DNA from: Cryptomeria japonica
Taxonomy: Eukaryota > Streptophyta > Pinopsida > Cupressales > Cupressaceae
DNA: 64,000 nt
Direction of reading: 5' to 3'
Assembly: GCF_030272615.1 (NCBI RefSeq)
Contig: NC_081406.1
Location: 243,219,218-243,283,217 of the forward strand
The first letter of the stretch is position 1; the number at the start of each line of letters is the position of its first letter. Positions 1 to 12,249 of the stretch are shown piece by piece. The position numbers were made by a program, and so were the translations under genes. Under the pieces are notes generated by a model. It saw nothing but the letters and a program-made list of their open reading frames with translations, searched no databases and had not been told where the DNA came from.

Positions 1-754
1 AAGAAGAAGCATGAAGATGGCAACTTTTTATAATGTAGAATTTAGTGAACTAATGATGCGACTTTCTGGTAATTTTTATTTTATCTAAAACCATGATTAA
101 AATGGTCATTGTCAAGACTGTTACTTTGGAAGGAACCGTTTCTTGAAAATGGTAAAAGGGTTTTTAGATATAAAAGTAAAGGGATAGATTAAGAAAGGGG
201 GGAAAGCTTTAGAAAGACAAACTTTGTGTTGTTTTATGAAAGACAAGTAGAATATGGATATGGTTTGGAATTTGTTGTTTAATTTTGAGTATGGATACTT
301 TTGAATAGCTTATCTATATGATTGGACTTTGTGCTACAATAGATGAGCTTTGCATTTTTCTTATGTGAATGCCTTATGTTCAAATTCTTGTATGTTGAGT
401 TATTTAAGACTTGTTTCCCTTTATTGTTCGTTGTTGTATGATTTTCATCTTTGCATGAGTACTATATGACAGTGGCTAATTGATGGTTGAATGGAAATTT
501 TTTTTCATTATCTTTGCAGTTAATTACATTACCTTTAGAGCTTTTTGGTTAAAAGTTTGCCTTTTTTGCTTTTTGGTTAAAATCATACCCCATAAAATCC
601 AAATTTACATCATAAGAGGGAGATGTACCTCTAAAATTCAGAGGAAAGTTGTGAACTTAACACAAATTCTCTAACCGTTGTTAATGGTTTGTTCCCTAAT
701 CCAGGGCTAGGAGTTATATTGTCATATTTTGAAGGGAACAAAATCTATTAACCA
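1..754. other. Left-edge non-coding sequence
   Basis: AT-rich sequence. The only frame longer than 60 codons (480-674) has no recognisable motif and a composition typical of chance frames. I see no gene, tRNA or clear repeat boundary here. It adjoins the LTR-like repeat that begins near 755. Confidence 0.5.
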
Positions 755-1241
755 ACAGGAAGAAATGCTACCTTGAATGCTTGATAATGGATGCTTGAAG
801 GATGCATGAATGATGGGGTATGTGTGTGGATCTCAAAATGAATTGATATGATGTCCTTATATAGGGTTCCCTATGTAAATTACTAATTAGGCCATCTTCA
901 AATGATCAAGTGGAGCTACAGGGACCAAAATCCATTAGGGAGAAGAATTGCCCACCCATATTTATAATGGGCCCTGTTTAAGGAGGACTAGGATGGTGGG
1001 GGTTCCCTATTCTAGACAAGGGCACCCCAATGCCCTTATCCTCCAAAAATAGGACAAATAGACTAGAAAAAATGAGGCATATCCCTAAGTTGATCTCCAC
1101 TTAGCTGTGAAATTAGGTGACATCTGATTTGGAGTAAAAAGGGGCCAAAATAGGCCTAGGGGGAATGAAGATAGGACAGACTAAAATAGGAGCACAAATA
1201 TGAGGTGTGAATTGTACAAGGTTACAATTTACGCTACTACA
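755..1241 (-). repeat. LTR-like repeat, copy 1
   Basis: About 490 bp that align with 15,450-15,915: shared TATA region, shared blocks around 'aggaggac' and 'tagactagaaaa', and an identical run ending in 'acaaggttacaattta'. Read on the minus strand the outer end begins TGTAGTAGCG, has a TATA-type box (CCTATATAAGG at 855-865), and is preceded by a purine tract at 1242-1256. This is the pattern of a minus-strand 3' LTR. The similarity to copy 2 stops near 755, so the lower end of the LTR is not defined. Confidence 0.55.
855..865 (-). promoter_or_regulatory. TATA-type box in LTR-like repeat copy 1
   Basis: The minus strand reads CCTATATAAGG. The same string is preserved at 15,548-15,558 in copy 2, so it probably served as the LTR promoter. 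Its activity is unknown. Confidence 0.4.
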
Positions 1242-1256
1242 TTTAACCCCCACTTT
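1242..1256 (-). other. Polypurine tract next to LTR-like repeat copy 1
   Basis: The minus strand reads AAAGTGGGGGTTAAA immediately before the TGTAGTAGCG end of the repeat. In LTR retrotransposons this position primes plus-strand DNA synthesis. It supports reading copy 1 as a 3' LTR and 1257 upward as the interior of an old minus-strand element. Confidence 0.45.
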
Positions 1257-4200
1257 AATGAGAGTATGATCCTATGAAAATACTCATGGTAAAGAAGAAA
1301 GATGAGGAAGAGAGAGAGGAGAAACTAGGAGCAAGATCACAAAGAGATAAGACATCACTAATTTTGAGGAACCAAGCCCCCAACCTTAGGATCTGAACTC
1401 ACGCAATCACATGCAAGGACACACAAAACAAGACAAAGACAAAAAATCCAAATAAAGGTAAACAAAGACAAAAAATACACAACAAAGCGATTATTATAAA
1501 AAGCTCCAAGTCAATTAGTTGAAGAGAGACCTCAATAGTCAAAATGTTTTAGCCACTAATCTCATTCTCAAAATTCTATTACAAGAACACCAGTGGTCAC
1601 ATGAAAAGAGCAAGAGAATGAATTGAATGATGAATAATCACACAACAAGTAGCAAAGCTATGAGCTCACGGGGAGGAGAAAGGAGAGAACATGGATGCCA
1701 CCAATTAGCAACCTACATTATGCTAGGTGATCCATGGGAACATGAATACTCATGGGACAACAAGTTGTGTTATGTTGTGTGATTTGTGTAGAGAAGGAGA
1801 GTCAAAATAGTCTAGCAAGTTATGTTATGCCAGTTTCACTCATCTCAAACATTGTCACACAAGGAGGGTTGAATAGTCTAGCAAGTTATGTTATGCTAGT
1901 CAACCTACCTTAAAGAATTTGAAATAGGAAGAGTTGACAGGTCTAGCAAGTTGCATTATGCTAGTCAGTTCCCTTACATATATTGTTGTCTAGTTTCAAG
2001 AGTTAAACATCTTGTCTTAGACTTTAGGTCTATTTTTAAGCATGTAACAACCTATATAAGACATGCAGTTGAAAAATAATATGTCTGGTTTTGAGAATGA
2101 AAACATCTCATCTAAGAGTTAGGTCTAGTTTTGAGCATGTACACCCCGTATAAGACATAAAAAAGGACTATGTCTGCTTCGAGAATGAAGCATCTCATTT
2201 AAGAGTTAGGTCTAGTTTCAAGCATGCAACAACTCATATAAGACATACAAAAGAACAACCAAGCAAGGTATTATGCTAAGAAATCCATAATTTGAATAAA
2301 AAATATGGTACAAGGAGGGTGTGATGTATACCCCCTTAAGATTTCAACATAGTGGTATGTTTATCTCAAGGAAGATAGAAACAAGGATACACACCTTTAT
2401 CATCAAGGAAATATCTTTTAGGAAACTATGCACACAAGTCCAAGATAAAGAGGCATGAATCTTATAAGCAAGGAAAATGTAGTTGTAAAAGAGGCATCTT
2501 CTAACAAGTGTAAATGGATTCTTGATGAAGGATAACACATTTTTGACCCTAAGTGAGGGGTTTGTTTGTAATAGAAATACATTGTCAAGTGAGAAGAGGT
2601 TGTACTCAAGGATACACACCTCTTTCATAAGAGAGAATCATTGAGAATACAAGTAACTTCACACAAGGAATGACATTGTATCATAAGAAAACACCAGTCA
2701 TCCTAGGAAAAATAGATCCTTAGAAAGGGTAGGGGATAGAAGATAGAATTAATGCCCCCAAGAATAGGAACAAAGAGAGGGATTACACTACTTCAAGATA
2801 TTATACATAAAAGATGTACCATTTCAAGCAAATAATAGGTCCTAACCAAGGAACATACATGTACTCGCATGGAGGAAAATTCAATGTGACAAAACGACAA
2901 CAAGTTATGAAAAATACAACTCAAAGGAAGAGGCAATCTTTGAAAAAGAGAGAATTGAATGTATTATCCTTGCCCCCCAAGCATGGAGACAAGAACACCA
3001 AAGAGAGATAATTTTTAAAAGACACACTCTTCTAAAATGAAAAAAAGATCCTCATTAGGGATTCATTTTCTTACAAGAGGGATGGGATCCTCAATAGAGA
3101 TATGCACATACATAATATAGAAGGGTTCATTATAAAATATACCACTCAAAAAATGGAAAGTAGGTCCTTAAGAAAGAGAAGGATTTGATGAATGATTATA
3201 GAATTTCAACATTAAGGAAGAGGTCCCAATTAAGGATATGTGATTTTAAGGCAAGGATAAGATCTTCATCAAGGACACTTGTTCCAATAAGAGGGAGGGG
3301 ATCCTTAATAGAGATATACACCTCCACAATCAATAAGAGATCCTTATAGAAGACACTATTTCACAAAGGGAAAGTTTAATCTTAAAAGGATAGATATTTG
3401 GAAATAATTCTTGCCCCCCAACATAGAGACAAGAGAAGATACAAAATAGGCTATTATGTTGCTACCAAAGTATGATTGCACATGAAAATATACCACCATT
3501 AATGACAATGAGCCCCCAATAGGTAAGCTACTAATGTCACATAGTGAGGAGCAACATAATAGACACTAATGTTATTTGATTATATGATAGATTGAATGAA
3601 GGAGTTGAATATGACATGTTAAATGCTCTACATCTATGGAAGTAAGAGCATACATGAGATGATAAGCACAAAAGAAGAAATTTGTATAGTCAACTTGATA
3701 AGTTCCATAATTTGTAAAGGTGGAAGAGTGATAAAATAGTCTCTTAGGAATGTTAACAAGATTTTTCTTCTCTAAAGAAAGGAGATTGATTAGGCATTGT
3801 TCTCATATCATGTGAACAAATGTGTGTAGACAGGAAAGAAGTAGGGAAACTTATGCCATAAGATATAAGATCTATAAGGACATTGATCTCTATATCATGT
3901 CCACTATATTCTTGTTTAGAAAGGCTGCCAAAGTCAGGATTGCAATGCATATGAAATTGTAATGGAGAAGGAATTTCCTCACAAATTTATTGAGATTGGT
4001 AGCATAAGCATATTGTGAAGCTCCCAAAGGATGAATGAAAGAGTAAGGATTGATATTTAATGACATAGGATTTACTCAAACCTCAATGAGATAGAATTCC
4101 CAACAACTAGGTCTATCTTTCTTGAAATGTCAATATATTATTGATCCCAAGGCTCAAAAATGTCAGTTCTTGACGCACTGATGTTTCTCAAGATTTGTTG

Positions 4201-5589
4201 TATTTACTATTTTCACAAGGGGGTCCGGTTTTCTTCATCCAGATTCACCACAATAACCACTATAAATTATGGGAGTGAATTTTGTTATATACCAATGGAG
4301 ATATTTATACCAATTCTTCTTTCGTCTCACAAGAAATTTCAAAAGACTTAAGGGAAATGAATAAAGCTAACTTTATATTTTAGTTTCATAATCATGTAAT
4401 TCCTGAAAGACTGAATCAAAGAGATAATGAATTTTACAAATAACCAGAGAAAATTCACAATTACTTGCAAAATCGTGCGAGCTTTCAAAGTAAATTACTA
4501 TTAACAAATGAACATACACAACACACTAGAAATACTGCCTACACAATATTATGCATTCATGGGCTAACAATAACACATTATCTGATTTATCCATCTAAAA
4601 GACCTATAACCTCCTTAATTCAGTGATTTGCAAAGGAAATACTAATTGGAAATCTTATATTGAAAGGAAACCAAGAGACCAAACTTCAGAAAGCGTGACT
4701 TTTTTAAGCTCATAAAGTTCTACAATTTCTTATCTATGTAAAATGACATCCAAAATCCCTTTTATAGAACATGACCCCTGAAGAACCTGAATAAGACAAA
4801 TTGTGCCAACTGGTGGACAAAAAGAGAAAATACCACATAAGATTTGATTTGTTCAATTTTGTCCACCACTTGTGACTTTTGATGGTTTTGACCACTTCGA
4901 ACACTTCAACTTTCCCTTCGCCTTAGTCATTGAGAAACCATATAATTTTTTCCCCGCAACATATATTCTTCCATAGTGGTTACAACCCTTAGTATTTCCT
5001 TTTTAACAAAACCCTCCACTAGGGAACAATTCAATGCTTGAGCTTTGTAGGAGTATTTGACTTTTGCAATTTGTTTGTCATTGGAGCTAGTGAAATTTTC
5101 ATACTCCCTCATTGTATATTGCATTTAAGTTAAATCTCCAAGGAGTTGTGGATTTGCATACTTTTCTATATTTGAAACCCACCTAATCTAGCACTTCTCA
5201 AACTCTGCCACTAATTCTTCATCGCTCTTCTGCATGGTGTCTTCAATCAACTGCTCCATTAGAATTTCAATGAGTACTTTTTCTTTCTCCCAATATTCAA
5301 TCATGGTTTCCATCATTCTTTTTACTTTTCTCTTGCATTCATTCAGTCTATTTAATTTTCATTCTTCCCGTGTCTTCCAGGATTCTAACTCACTTATTTT
5401 CTTTTCTGTTAGTATTCCCTTATCTATCAATACACTTGAGGCCATTTTTTCCATTTCATCTATTCACACCAATTCCACTTTTTTCGTTTCCAACATTTCT
5501 CTGCATCTTTGCTACAATTTAATCATCTCATCTAGCAACTACATAAGTGCTAGTATTGGGTTACTACCTTTTGCAATGTTCCTTTCACT
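1257..5589. other. Non-coding decayed interior of an old element
   Basis: AT-rich sequence without a convincing reading frame. It contains degenerate direct repeats at 1811-2255 (listed separately). A long purine-rich stretch from about 2,650 to 3,430 repeats loosely around 'agatcctta' and 'tccttaatagagatata'. Frames such as 2344-2628 and 5234-5653 look like chance frames opposite or within low-complexity sequence. It probably belongs to the same old minus-strand element as the purine tract at 1242. Confidence 0.4.
1811..2255. repeat. Two blocks of degenerate tandem repeats
   Basis: Block one (1811-1970) repeats 'tctagcaagttatgttatgc' three times at about 65-bp spacing, with small changes. 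Block two (about 1985-2255) repeats a unit of roughly 80-110 bp containing 'gttaggtctagttt', 'agcatg' and 'atataagacat' three times. Both lie within 1 kb of the purine tract, where plant gypsy elements often carry tandem repeats between pol and the 3' LTR. Confidence 0.6.
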
Positions 5590-8500
5590 TGAGTTAGCAC
5601 CTCTTGAACCCATTCATCCATTACTTACACCATATGCTTTAAAATGTTCATAACATTTGCTTCTTCCTTTGACATTAACACTGGGTGTGAACTGTGAAGG
5701 TATCTCATGCGAAGTTTGCCTAGGTTGTATGACTCCTTTGATAAATTGAGTTAACTGTTCAATGTGTCCTTTTCGCTCCTTTAATTTTTTCTGATTTGCA
5801 CAGAGCCTATCCTCCATCAATGCCATGCCTTCTTTCGTAATTCTAGCGCCATCAAATCTGGAAGGTTTTCCCAAGTTAATAGTAGTAACCATATAATCCT
5901 TTGCGGTGATGTCCTAAGTATCTTCTTCTATCATGGGTTCCATAAATGCCATTCTTGGTTTCCTTCCACATCAAGTCTTGTGGCATACTTGATCTTAGGA
6001 TTCATCGCTTTCATGACAATTGGGATATCCTTTGCCAAACTATTCCAAAGCTATTAACTCAATTTTATCTTTTGATTGCATTTGTTGCTACAACCATTTC
6101 GGTGCTTGGCTTGAGCTAGACTTTGTTCCTTGTTTGTTCATTTGTGAAGTATCCTTTTCTTTTCCTTCTCCTAGCTTCTCTTGTCTAATTTCTTCTTCGC
6201 TAGTGATCTTCACTTATGGATTATAAATTTCATTCTTTGTTTCCTCAATCTCTTTTCCTTTTGCAAGGGATTGAGCTATATTCCTCCTTTCTATTTCCTG
6301 ATTTGGAGTTTCTCTTATTATTCTTCTTTTATATTCCTTATTGTTTCTTGTGGAACATTCTCTTGATGCGCTACCATTTCAACTTCACTCACTTCTGGAT
6401 TCTAGTGCTCTTCCTCTTGATGTTCCATTACCACATTGGGCTCTTCCCTTGTAGTAACATTTTGTGTTTCCTCTGTAGAGACTTGTCTCCCACCTCCTAC
6501 ATGCTCTTCAACACTAGTTAATAATTTTGTGTTCTTTTCATCAATTAAAATCTTTGTATCTTCTTATCCTAGGGATTATGTCTTTAGTATCTGTAAATCC
6601 TCCCTACTTGATATCTATGATATCGGTTATTATGATTCTTGTTGCTTGCTCCTTCAGGGGCACCGATTTCTCTCCTTGATCAAGGACCCGCAAAGCTTTT
6701 CCTTTATCTAATTTTGACTACATTTCATTTATTTCCTCAGAAGCTAAGTATCTTGAGAACACCTAGTGTATCTCCTAAGATTTATTTTGTAGGACCCCCG
6801 CCCCATTATTTCATTCATTGCAATACTTACAGAGGGTGGAGAAGCACATAAATGATCCAAAATATGTGATGCTGCTATTGGCATGGCTCTAAGCACTTGG
6901 GTAGATTGGGTCCCTACATGTGGATCCCTCGGTTGTCCCAATGTGGAGGCTTCTACATTTCTGCTCATCTAATCTTGGGGATATGCTATTTTACTTCTAC
7001 CTAATTTATTTAGATCCCAATCAGTCATTACAACATCAACACCTACCATGTAGGTTTCAGGGTCCACTACCATAGATTCTACATCCATAATTTTGGCTGT
7101 CTCTATACTCCTTTTATGTATTAAGAAGTCATCATAGCCATCCTCCTCCTTGTCTTTTCTTTTTCTTTTCTTTGAGATGGTGACCTTATGCCCCTTTTTC
7201 CTTAAATATGCTTTGTATTCTTCTATCCACCTCAAAAATAGCCCTTAAAATTGGTTCATTTACTACATTCAGGGATAATGCCTCTGGTTGATTAGGATAT
7301 GATTTCCTATGATAGGGTAACACCACCTCTTCATCATCCTTATTTATTTGAGGTGGAATATCAAATTTTATAACCTCTTGACCTAACATTAGCATCTTCT
7401 TTAGGGTAAAATCTCTAATGTTGACATCTTCTTACTGCTCTGTCATCTTTGCAATCTATCTAGTAATCCTCCATATCTAGAACATGCACAACTTTCTTGG
7501 TGATAAAATTATGTATCTTCTCCAAGGGGTCAAAATTATTTCTTTGGTATTCAAAGTAAGGTAGACACCTAGCTAAGAGGTCTTCTTCTGTTTTCCTTGC
7601 ACTAGCTAATGAATCACACACAAAATTTCCCATTCTCAATGGAAAGTTAAATCCCATCTTGTGATGAGAGCTGTGGTATGAATCTTGAAATTCTAGGATT
7701 TGCCTGTAGAATTCAGTTAACCATGCCTAATTAGAGGGAAACCTAAGTAATCGGAATGGCTTCCCGATAAACCCTTGTACTCTAATATAAGACCATGTGG
7801 GGAACAAAATGTACCATCCACCAAAAAACTAAATCACTCTTTATATTTGTTCAGGCACTCCATCACCAATTATCCCTTCCAATTCTTGGGTGACCAACAT
7901 TGTAAAGAAGTCATTGACCTCTCTTTTATTATGATATGAATTCTCCAAGGTAAGTTGTGTGTAATATACATATGCTAGGTTTTTCCCTAGCCCATTACTT
8001 AGGAATCCCACCATGTTCAAACCTTGAATCTTGGCTCTAGTGGCACAAGCATACACCACATAAGATGACGTTTAGATGGTCTTGGCTGGTTCCATCACAA
8101 ATTTCTAAATAAAATCACTAATCAACTGCATCCAATCAAAGAAACCTTTATTCCTTCTAATGCTCTAGACAAATGGAAACATCCAACCCTCAAATTGTCT
8201 GCTTATTTCCAATCTTGCTACCCAAATTAGAAAAGTGATTGCTCCATAAATTTTGCGATGAAAATCTATCCTTAGTAGGAGTTTGGGTAACTTAGATAAC
8301 ACTTTACACTTCTTTCTTTTAAATAATTCTTCCCCAATGACCCTCTCGCATGTTGTCTTTGCTTTTAAGAAATCTTTTGAGGCCTAATATTTGGTTATTA
8401 TTGTGATTGTCTTAGGTCTAACAATTCCAAATACTTTTGCAATACCATCTGGAGTTAAGTCTGCATAAATCACCATGCATTGTTCCAAATCATAATTTAG

Positions 8501-8740
8501 CAAACACTATTGCACCAACTCATGTGCCTATGTAGCTATAGGAAACCCTTTTGTCTTTACCAGTCCATGCCTACCAAGGTTCTTAATCTTGTCTGTAGCT
8601 ATGGGTTCATTTATTCAACTAATGAGGACTTCTAACTTGCAATGCCCCAGGTGGGTATCCAATATAAATTGATTTCTGGGCAACACTTGTGGTAATTTTC
8701 ATTCAAATTCTCTCTTGAAGTTATCTTTTTGGGAACCCAT
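5590..8740 (-). pseudogene. Decayed long ORF of an old element, function unknown
   Basis: Reading down the minus strand from an ATG at 8740, one frame continues to about 7,460, broken by in-frame stops. The coding sense then moves through other frames (7186-7395, 6744-7235, 5614-5892), implying indels. The encoded text is protein-like: charged, with a lysine/arginine-rich segment near 7,150 and a segment near 8,440 reading DLTPDGIAKVFGI. That segment loosely resembles the 'I..VTGL' motif of two other ORFs in this window. Several stops (near 8,385, 8,515 and 8,533) are TAG where CAG would restore glutamine. I see no reverse transcriptase, integrase, protease or zinc-knuckle motif. The product is not recognised. 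It probably belonged to the minus-strand element whose 3' end is at 1242. Confidence 0.45.
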
Positions 8741-9555
8741 TTTCTCACTTTCTACATAACTCGCAGAATCACCTTTAGATGTAGAAGACAATACAAATGC
8801 TAGTGAAGTTTCAACTTCATGTACTTTAGCACACCGCTCATGTGTTTGAAACTTTTACCTTAATAATTTTTTTTTACTGTTGCTAGTTTTTGTTTATGTT
8901 GCATGAGAAGTGGATGATTTACAATTGAGTGTGAGAAAATCATGCGACACGTCCTTTAAAATCATTAATAGCGAGCAAAAATTCAAAAAAGGACATCTTT
9001 TAATTACATTTGTACCCTTGTGTTAGAGTGTATCTTCTACTATTTGTGCAAAACATGTATCTTACTTTGTTTCATGGTTACCTTAAGAGTTTGGTCCTTT
9101 GTCAGAGTTTTGCAATCTTTTACAATTTTTTGCATAGGCTTTGTTGGATATGATTTCAGGTTTCGGGCTTGTTGGTGTTTTATTAGTCGTTTACTTAATA
9201 ACATAACAAAACCTCTTTTATTCTGACGTTTGCTAAGCATGACGCTTTGTGAAAAATGGGTCATGAAACTCCTTTGTCTTTCAATACTTTAAGAGCTTGA
9301 GGGTTTACAAATTAATTGCAAATCAATTACTCTTTGTGTCTTGCAAATGTGGATATTTCATCTTTGAAGAAACTTTGTCGATAATGCTTCTTGACTTAAA
9401 GAAGGAATTGTTTAACAATTTTCTCTACTTCCTGGTTTGAGTTCCACTTTACCTTGCTATGCGGGGTGTGATATACAAGGCTAATTTGTTTCTTATGCGA
9501 CTTTATCTTAATCATTTTCCCCAAACTCTTCGTAGCCCGTTTAGCACCATTATTA
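8741..9555. other. Non-coding spacer
   Basis: AT-rich sequence between the decayed ORF and the solo LTR. The opposing frames at 9020-9226 (+) and 9040-9264 (-) occupy the same bases and have no motif. I see nothing else. Confidence 0.4.
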
Positions 9556-9560
9556 CTTAC

Positions 9561-10906
9561 TGATGCCATGGAAATGTTTGGATAAGACCCAAAAACAAAG
9601 TTCAATGTTAGTATGTTAGTTTCAACCATAAAACCAAAACAAAGAACTAAAACTATTCCAAAAACATATCAAAGGAGATTCAAAAAGCATGAAAGAAGCT
9701 TAACAAAATAACAAGAAAGGAGAAGAGTCTCCCTAAGATGCATCCATGATGCTTTTGTGGCACCTCCCTTGTTTCCCTCTTCTCCAAGTTCCAAATGAGT
9801 GTAGCTCTCAACTTTTATCATTAGCCATGGATGCCAAATGGAGATTCAAGATGGTTGAAAATGAAAACATATGCTATGCAAATGCAAAAAGTGATGCTAT
9901 GAGAAAGCTCTAAGTATCTATTCAAATTCCACTACAATAAAAATGCTCCAATGCTTCCTTCTATGCTTGAGGAGAAGGATTCTATTTATAGAAAAAATAG
10001 AAGATTGAATGGTCAAGATTGATCTGGTTTGTGGAGGGCCAAGATTGCATGATTTATGATCCATGTGATGGTTTTCAACCCAATCCCGTGATGACAAGTG
10101 TCAGCATGAGATGGCTTGAGAGGAGAGGGAAGGAGCATTTAATGCCTAAGAAGACACGAGGGCAACCTCATGTGGGTTGGGTTATTGGATAAAGCTACTA
10201 TCCAAGGGTAAGGTTATTATCCAATAGATAAACTCTTGTGCAAATTATACCCATGGTTAAGCCTTGACTAAAGGGTCAAGACCCATGTGGGTTGGAGTGT
10301 TGAAGCAGGGAAGCATTTATGACTCTGTAAGAGTCTTAAATGGTTGAGATGATGGGTTGGGGGTTAATTTTTATTTAGGATTGTGCAAATGATCAGAAAA
10401 GAGATTAGGATAATTTAGAAGGGGTTAGAAGAATCTAGAAGGAGGTTAGAAGAATCTAGAAGGAGATGGGTGAGGATAAAGTGGAATTTTAATTAAATAA
10501 AATCATTTATTTCAACTAAAATATGCAACTTGCATTTGTGGGAGAATGTAAATGGATGAGACATTTTTAAATAAACATTGATTTATTTAAAAGAGGATTT
10601 GATTTGGGGATTTTAAATAAATGTTTAATTTATTTAAATGAGAGAAGGGATTTTATGATTTTTAAATAGATGTTAAATTTATTTAAATGAGAGGAAAGAG
10701 GGAAATTAAATAAATTTGATTTATTTAATAATTGGACTATAGTTAGTATTTTTAATTAAAATAAATTTATAAGATTTATTGAAATAAAAGAGCAGAATAG
10801 GGGTTGAGTGAATTAATTAAATGTAAATTGAATTAATATAGGAATATTAGTTCATTAAATAAATATTTAATATTCATTAATTTGTGGACAGATTTATGTG
10901 TCTTCA
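9561..10906 (-). mobile_element. Solo LTR (Ty3/gypsy type) with perfect target duplication
   Basis: A 1,346-bp sequence beginning TGATGCC and ending GTGTCTTCA on the plus strand. It is homologous along its length to the two LTRs of the large gypsy element (19,965-21,158 and 46,442-47,697): shared 'gttagtatgttagtttcaacc', a shared block around 'gggttattggataaag', and a shared 'gatttatgtgtct' end. It is flanked by CTTAC at 9556-9560 and 10907-10911, a perfect 5-bp target duplication. There is no internal sequence, so this is a solo LTR left by LTR-LTR recombination. Read on the minus strand it has TG...CA ends. It is longer and more diverged than the other two LTRs. Confidence 0.85.
9982..9991 (-). 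promoter_or_regulatory. TATA-type box of the solo LTR
   Basis: The minus strand reads CTATAAATAG, at the position matching the TATAAAAGG box of the 3' LTR at 20,401-20,409. It could still drive minus-strand transcription toward 9,560 and below. No activity can be inferred from sequence. Confidence 0.4.
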
Positions 10907-10911
10907 CTTAC

Positions 10912-12008
10912 TTTTGTGGAACACAGTTGGAATAATAATCTCATTTTCATTTCCAACTACCTTTGTAATTGCATTAGACTCCTTGTTTTGTTCACAAATC
11001 TGATTTAAGGATTCCCAAGCTATTTTCAAAGCATTTCACTTTTCAACCAACATAATTTGCGTGTTCACAATCCCCTAAATGATGGTTCCCCATTTTGTGG
11101 AATAAATGGGGTGTGTTGTGAGACTTCACAACAATATTTATTGTGGATAAACATCCTTAACAACCTTCATGTTTATTTGGGAGTTAAATAAGTTCACTTG
11201 AATTTTGGGAGACACGTCTTCAAGAAAACAAGTATCTTGATGTTGTATTGAAATATCTTGATGATCAACAAAGTAGTCTCTAGGGGAAGAATATGACTCT
11301 AAGGTACGTTCTTCTTGCACCAAAGTATTCTCATGCAAGAGGTTATGTTTGGGAGGAGATTTGTCATTCTTCAACGTTTCATTTACAAGGGGGAGTTCAT
11401 TGAAGGAAATGATAGTGGTATCCTCTTCTTGCACACCAACTTCCTTATACATAAGAGAAACTTTAGGAGAGGGGAAATCATGGCTCATTAGGGCCTCATC
11501 TCTAGAAGAGAGGATATTAGAATGAATAGAAGGTTGTGTCGACTTAAAGGTAAAGCCTCATAAAGGGGATGGTAAATCCTATCAACCTCTTGTAAAGCTT
11601 AATAAAGGGGATTGCCAATCATAAATAATTCTTCATGAATAGGATTTATCATGGATTGTATGGAAGGTGACCCTTCATGAAGAGGATGTCAATAATATGT
11701 CCCTCTTGTAAAGCTCATAAAGAGGGTTGTCAACCATCATAATGCCCTTATGAGTGGGATGAGTTTTGAGTGATTTAGAGGATGATTTAGAGGTAGGAGT
11801 GAAGTCATCAAGAGTTTCATCCAATATCTCAAAATCATCACTATTATTTGGCATACACATTATGTTGACTAACCTTTGTCAAAAGGATGGTTTATAAGAT
11901 GAGGGCATAGGGTAGAGGAAATCATCGAGAGCCTCATCAAGTTCATCACTAGTAAATTGATCATCCACAGTAAAGTCATCATACTCAAACGGGTTATCAA
12001 AGACACAA
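10912..12008 (-). other. Decayed retroelement interior with short acidic frames
   Basis: Two minus-strand frames (11138-11488, 116 codons; 11675-11860, 61 codons) encode acidic, serine-rich text without a recognised motif. The same stretch contains imperfect repeats of about 90-110 bp around 'cctcttgtaaagct.ataaa' (near 11,590 and 11,703). It is the target into which the solo-LTR element inserted. A decayed gag or leader is possible but not shown. Confidence 0.35.
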
Positions 12009-12249
12009 AAGCCTTGTAAAATGTAAGCCAATATTGTTGAAAAGAGATGCTAACTATTGTAATGAAATGAATTTATCTAATGTTAGCATTAGTATAACTC
12101 ATACCTTTAGAGAGGGCAATAAGGTTGCGGATATCCTAGCTAATGAAGGTTTCAATTTGGAGAAGGATGTCAAATACATTGGAGAAACTCACATCAAACG
12201 GGAGGTTAAAGAGCAATTATACTTTGATCGCATCAATGGGTCAAGTTAA
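12009..12249 (+). pseudogene. LINE ribonuclease H C-terminal fragment
   Basis: The frame from 12034 ends with a segment reading HTFREGNKVADILANEGF. This is the signature of the C-terminal RNase H domain of plant LINE ORF2 (H.yREgN..AD.LAn.G). Only this end of the domain survives; no catalytic aspartates are visible upstream. A separate plus-strand reading frame follows in another phase. Either this is the end of a LINE ORF2 followed by another ORF, or a fragment abutting an unrelated sequence. Confidence 0.6.

Noticed and set aside
5234-5653. 139-codon plus-strand Ser/Phe/Ile-rich frame that looks like a membrane protein
   Set aside because: It lies opposite minus-strand charged, coiled text of the decayed ORF region. 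The hydrophobicity is an antisense effect and no domain is visible.
6020-6851. Series of overlapping plus-strand hydrophobic frames
   Set aside because: They overlap one another in different phases and are antisense to the decayed minus-strand ORF.
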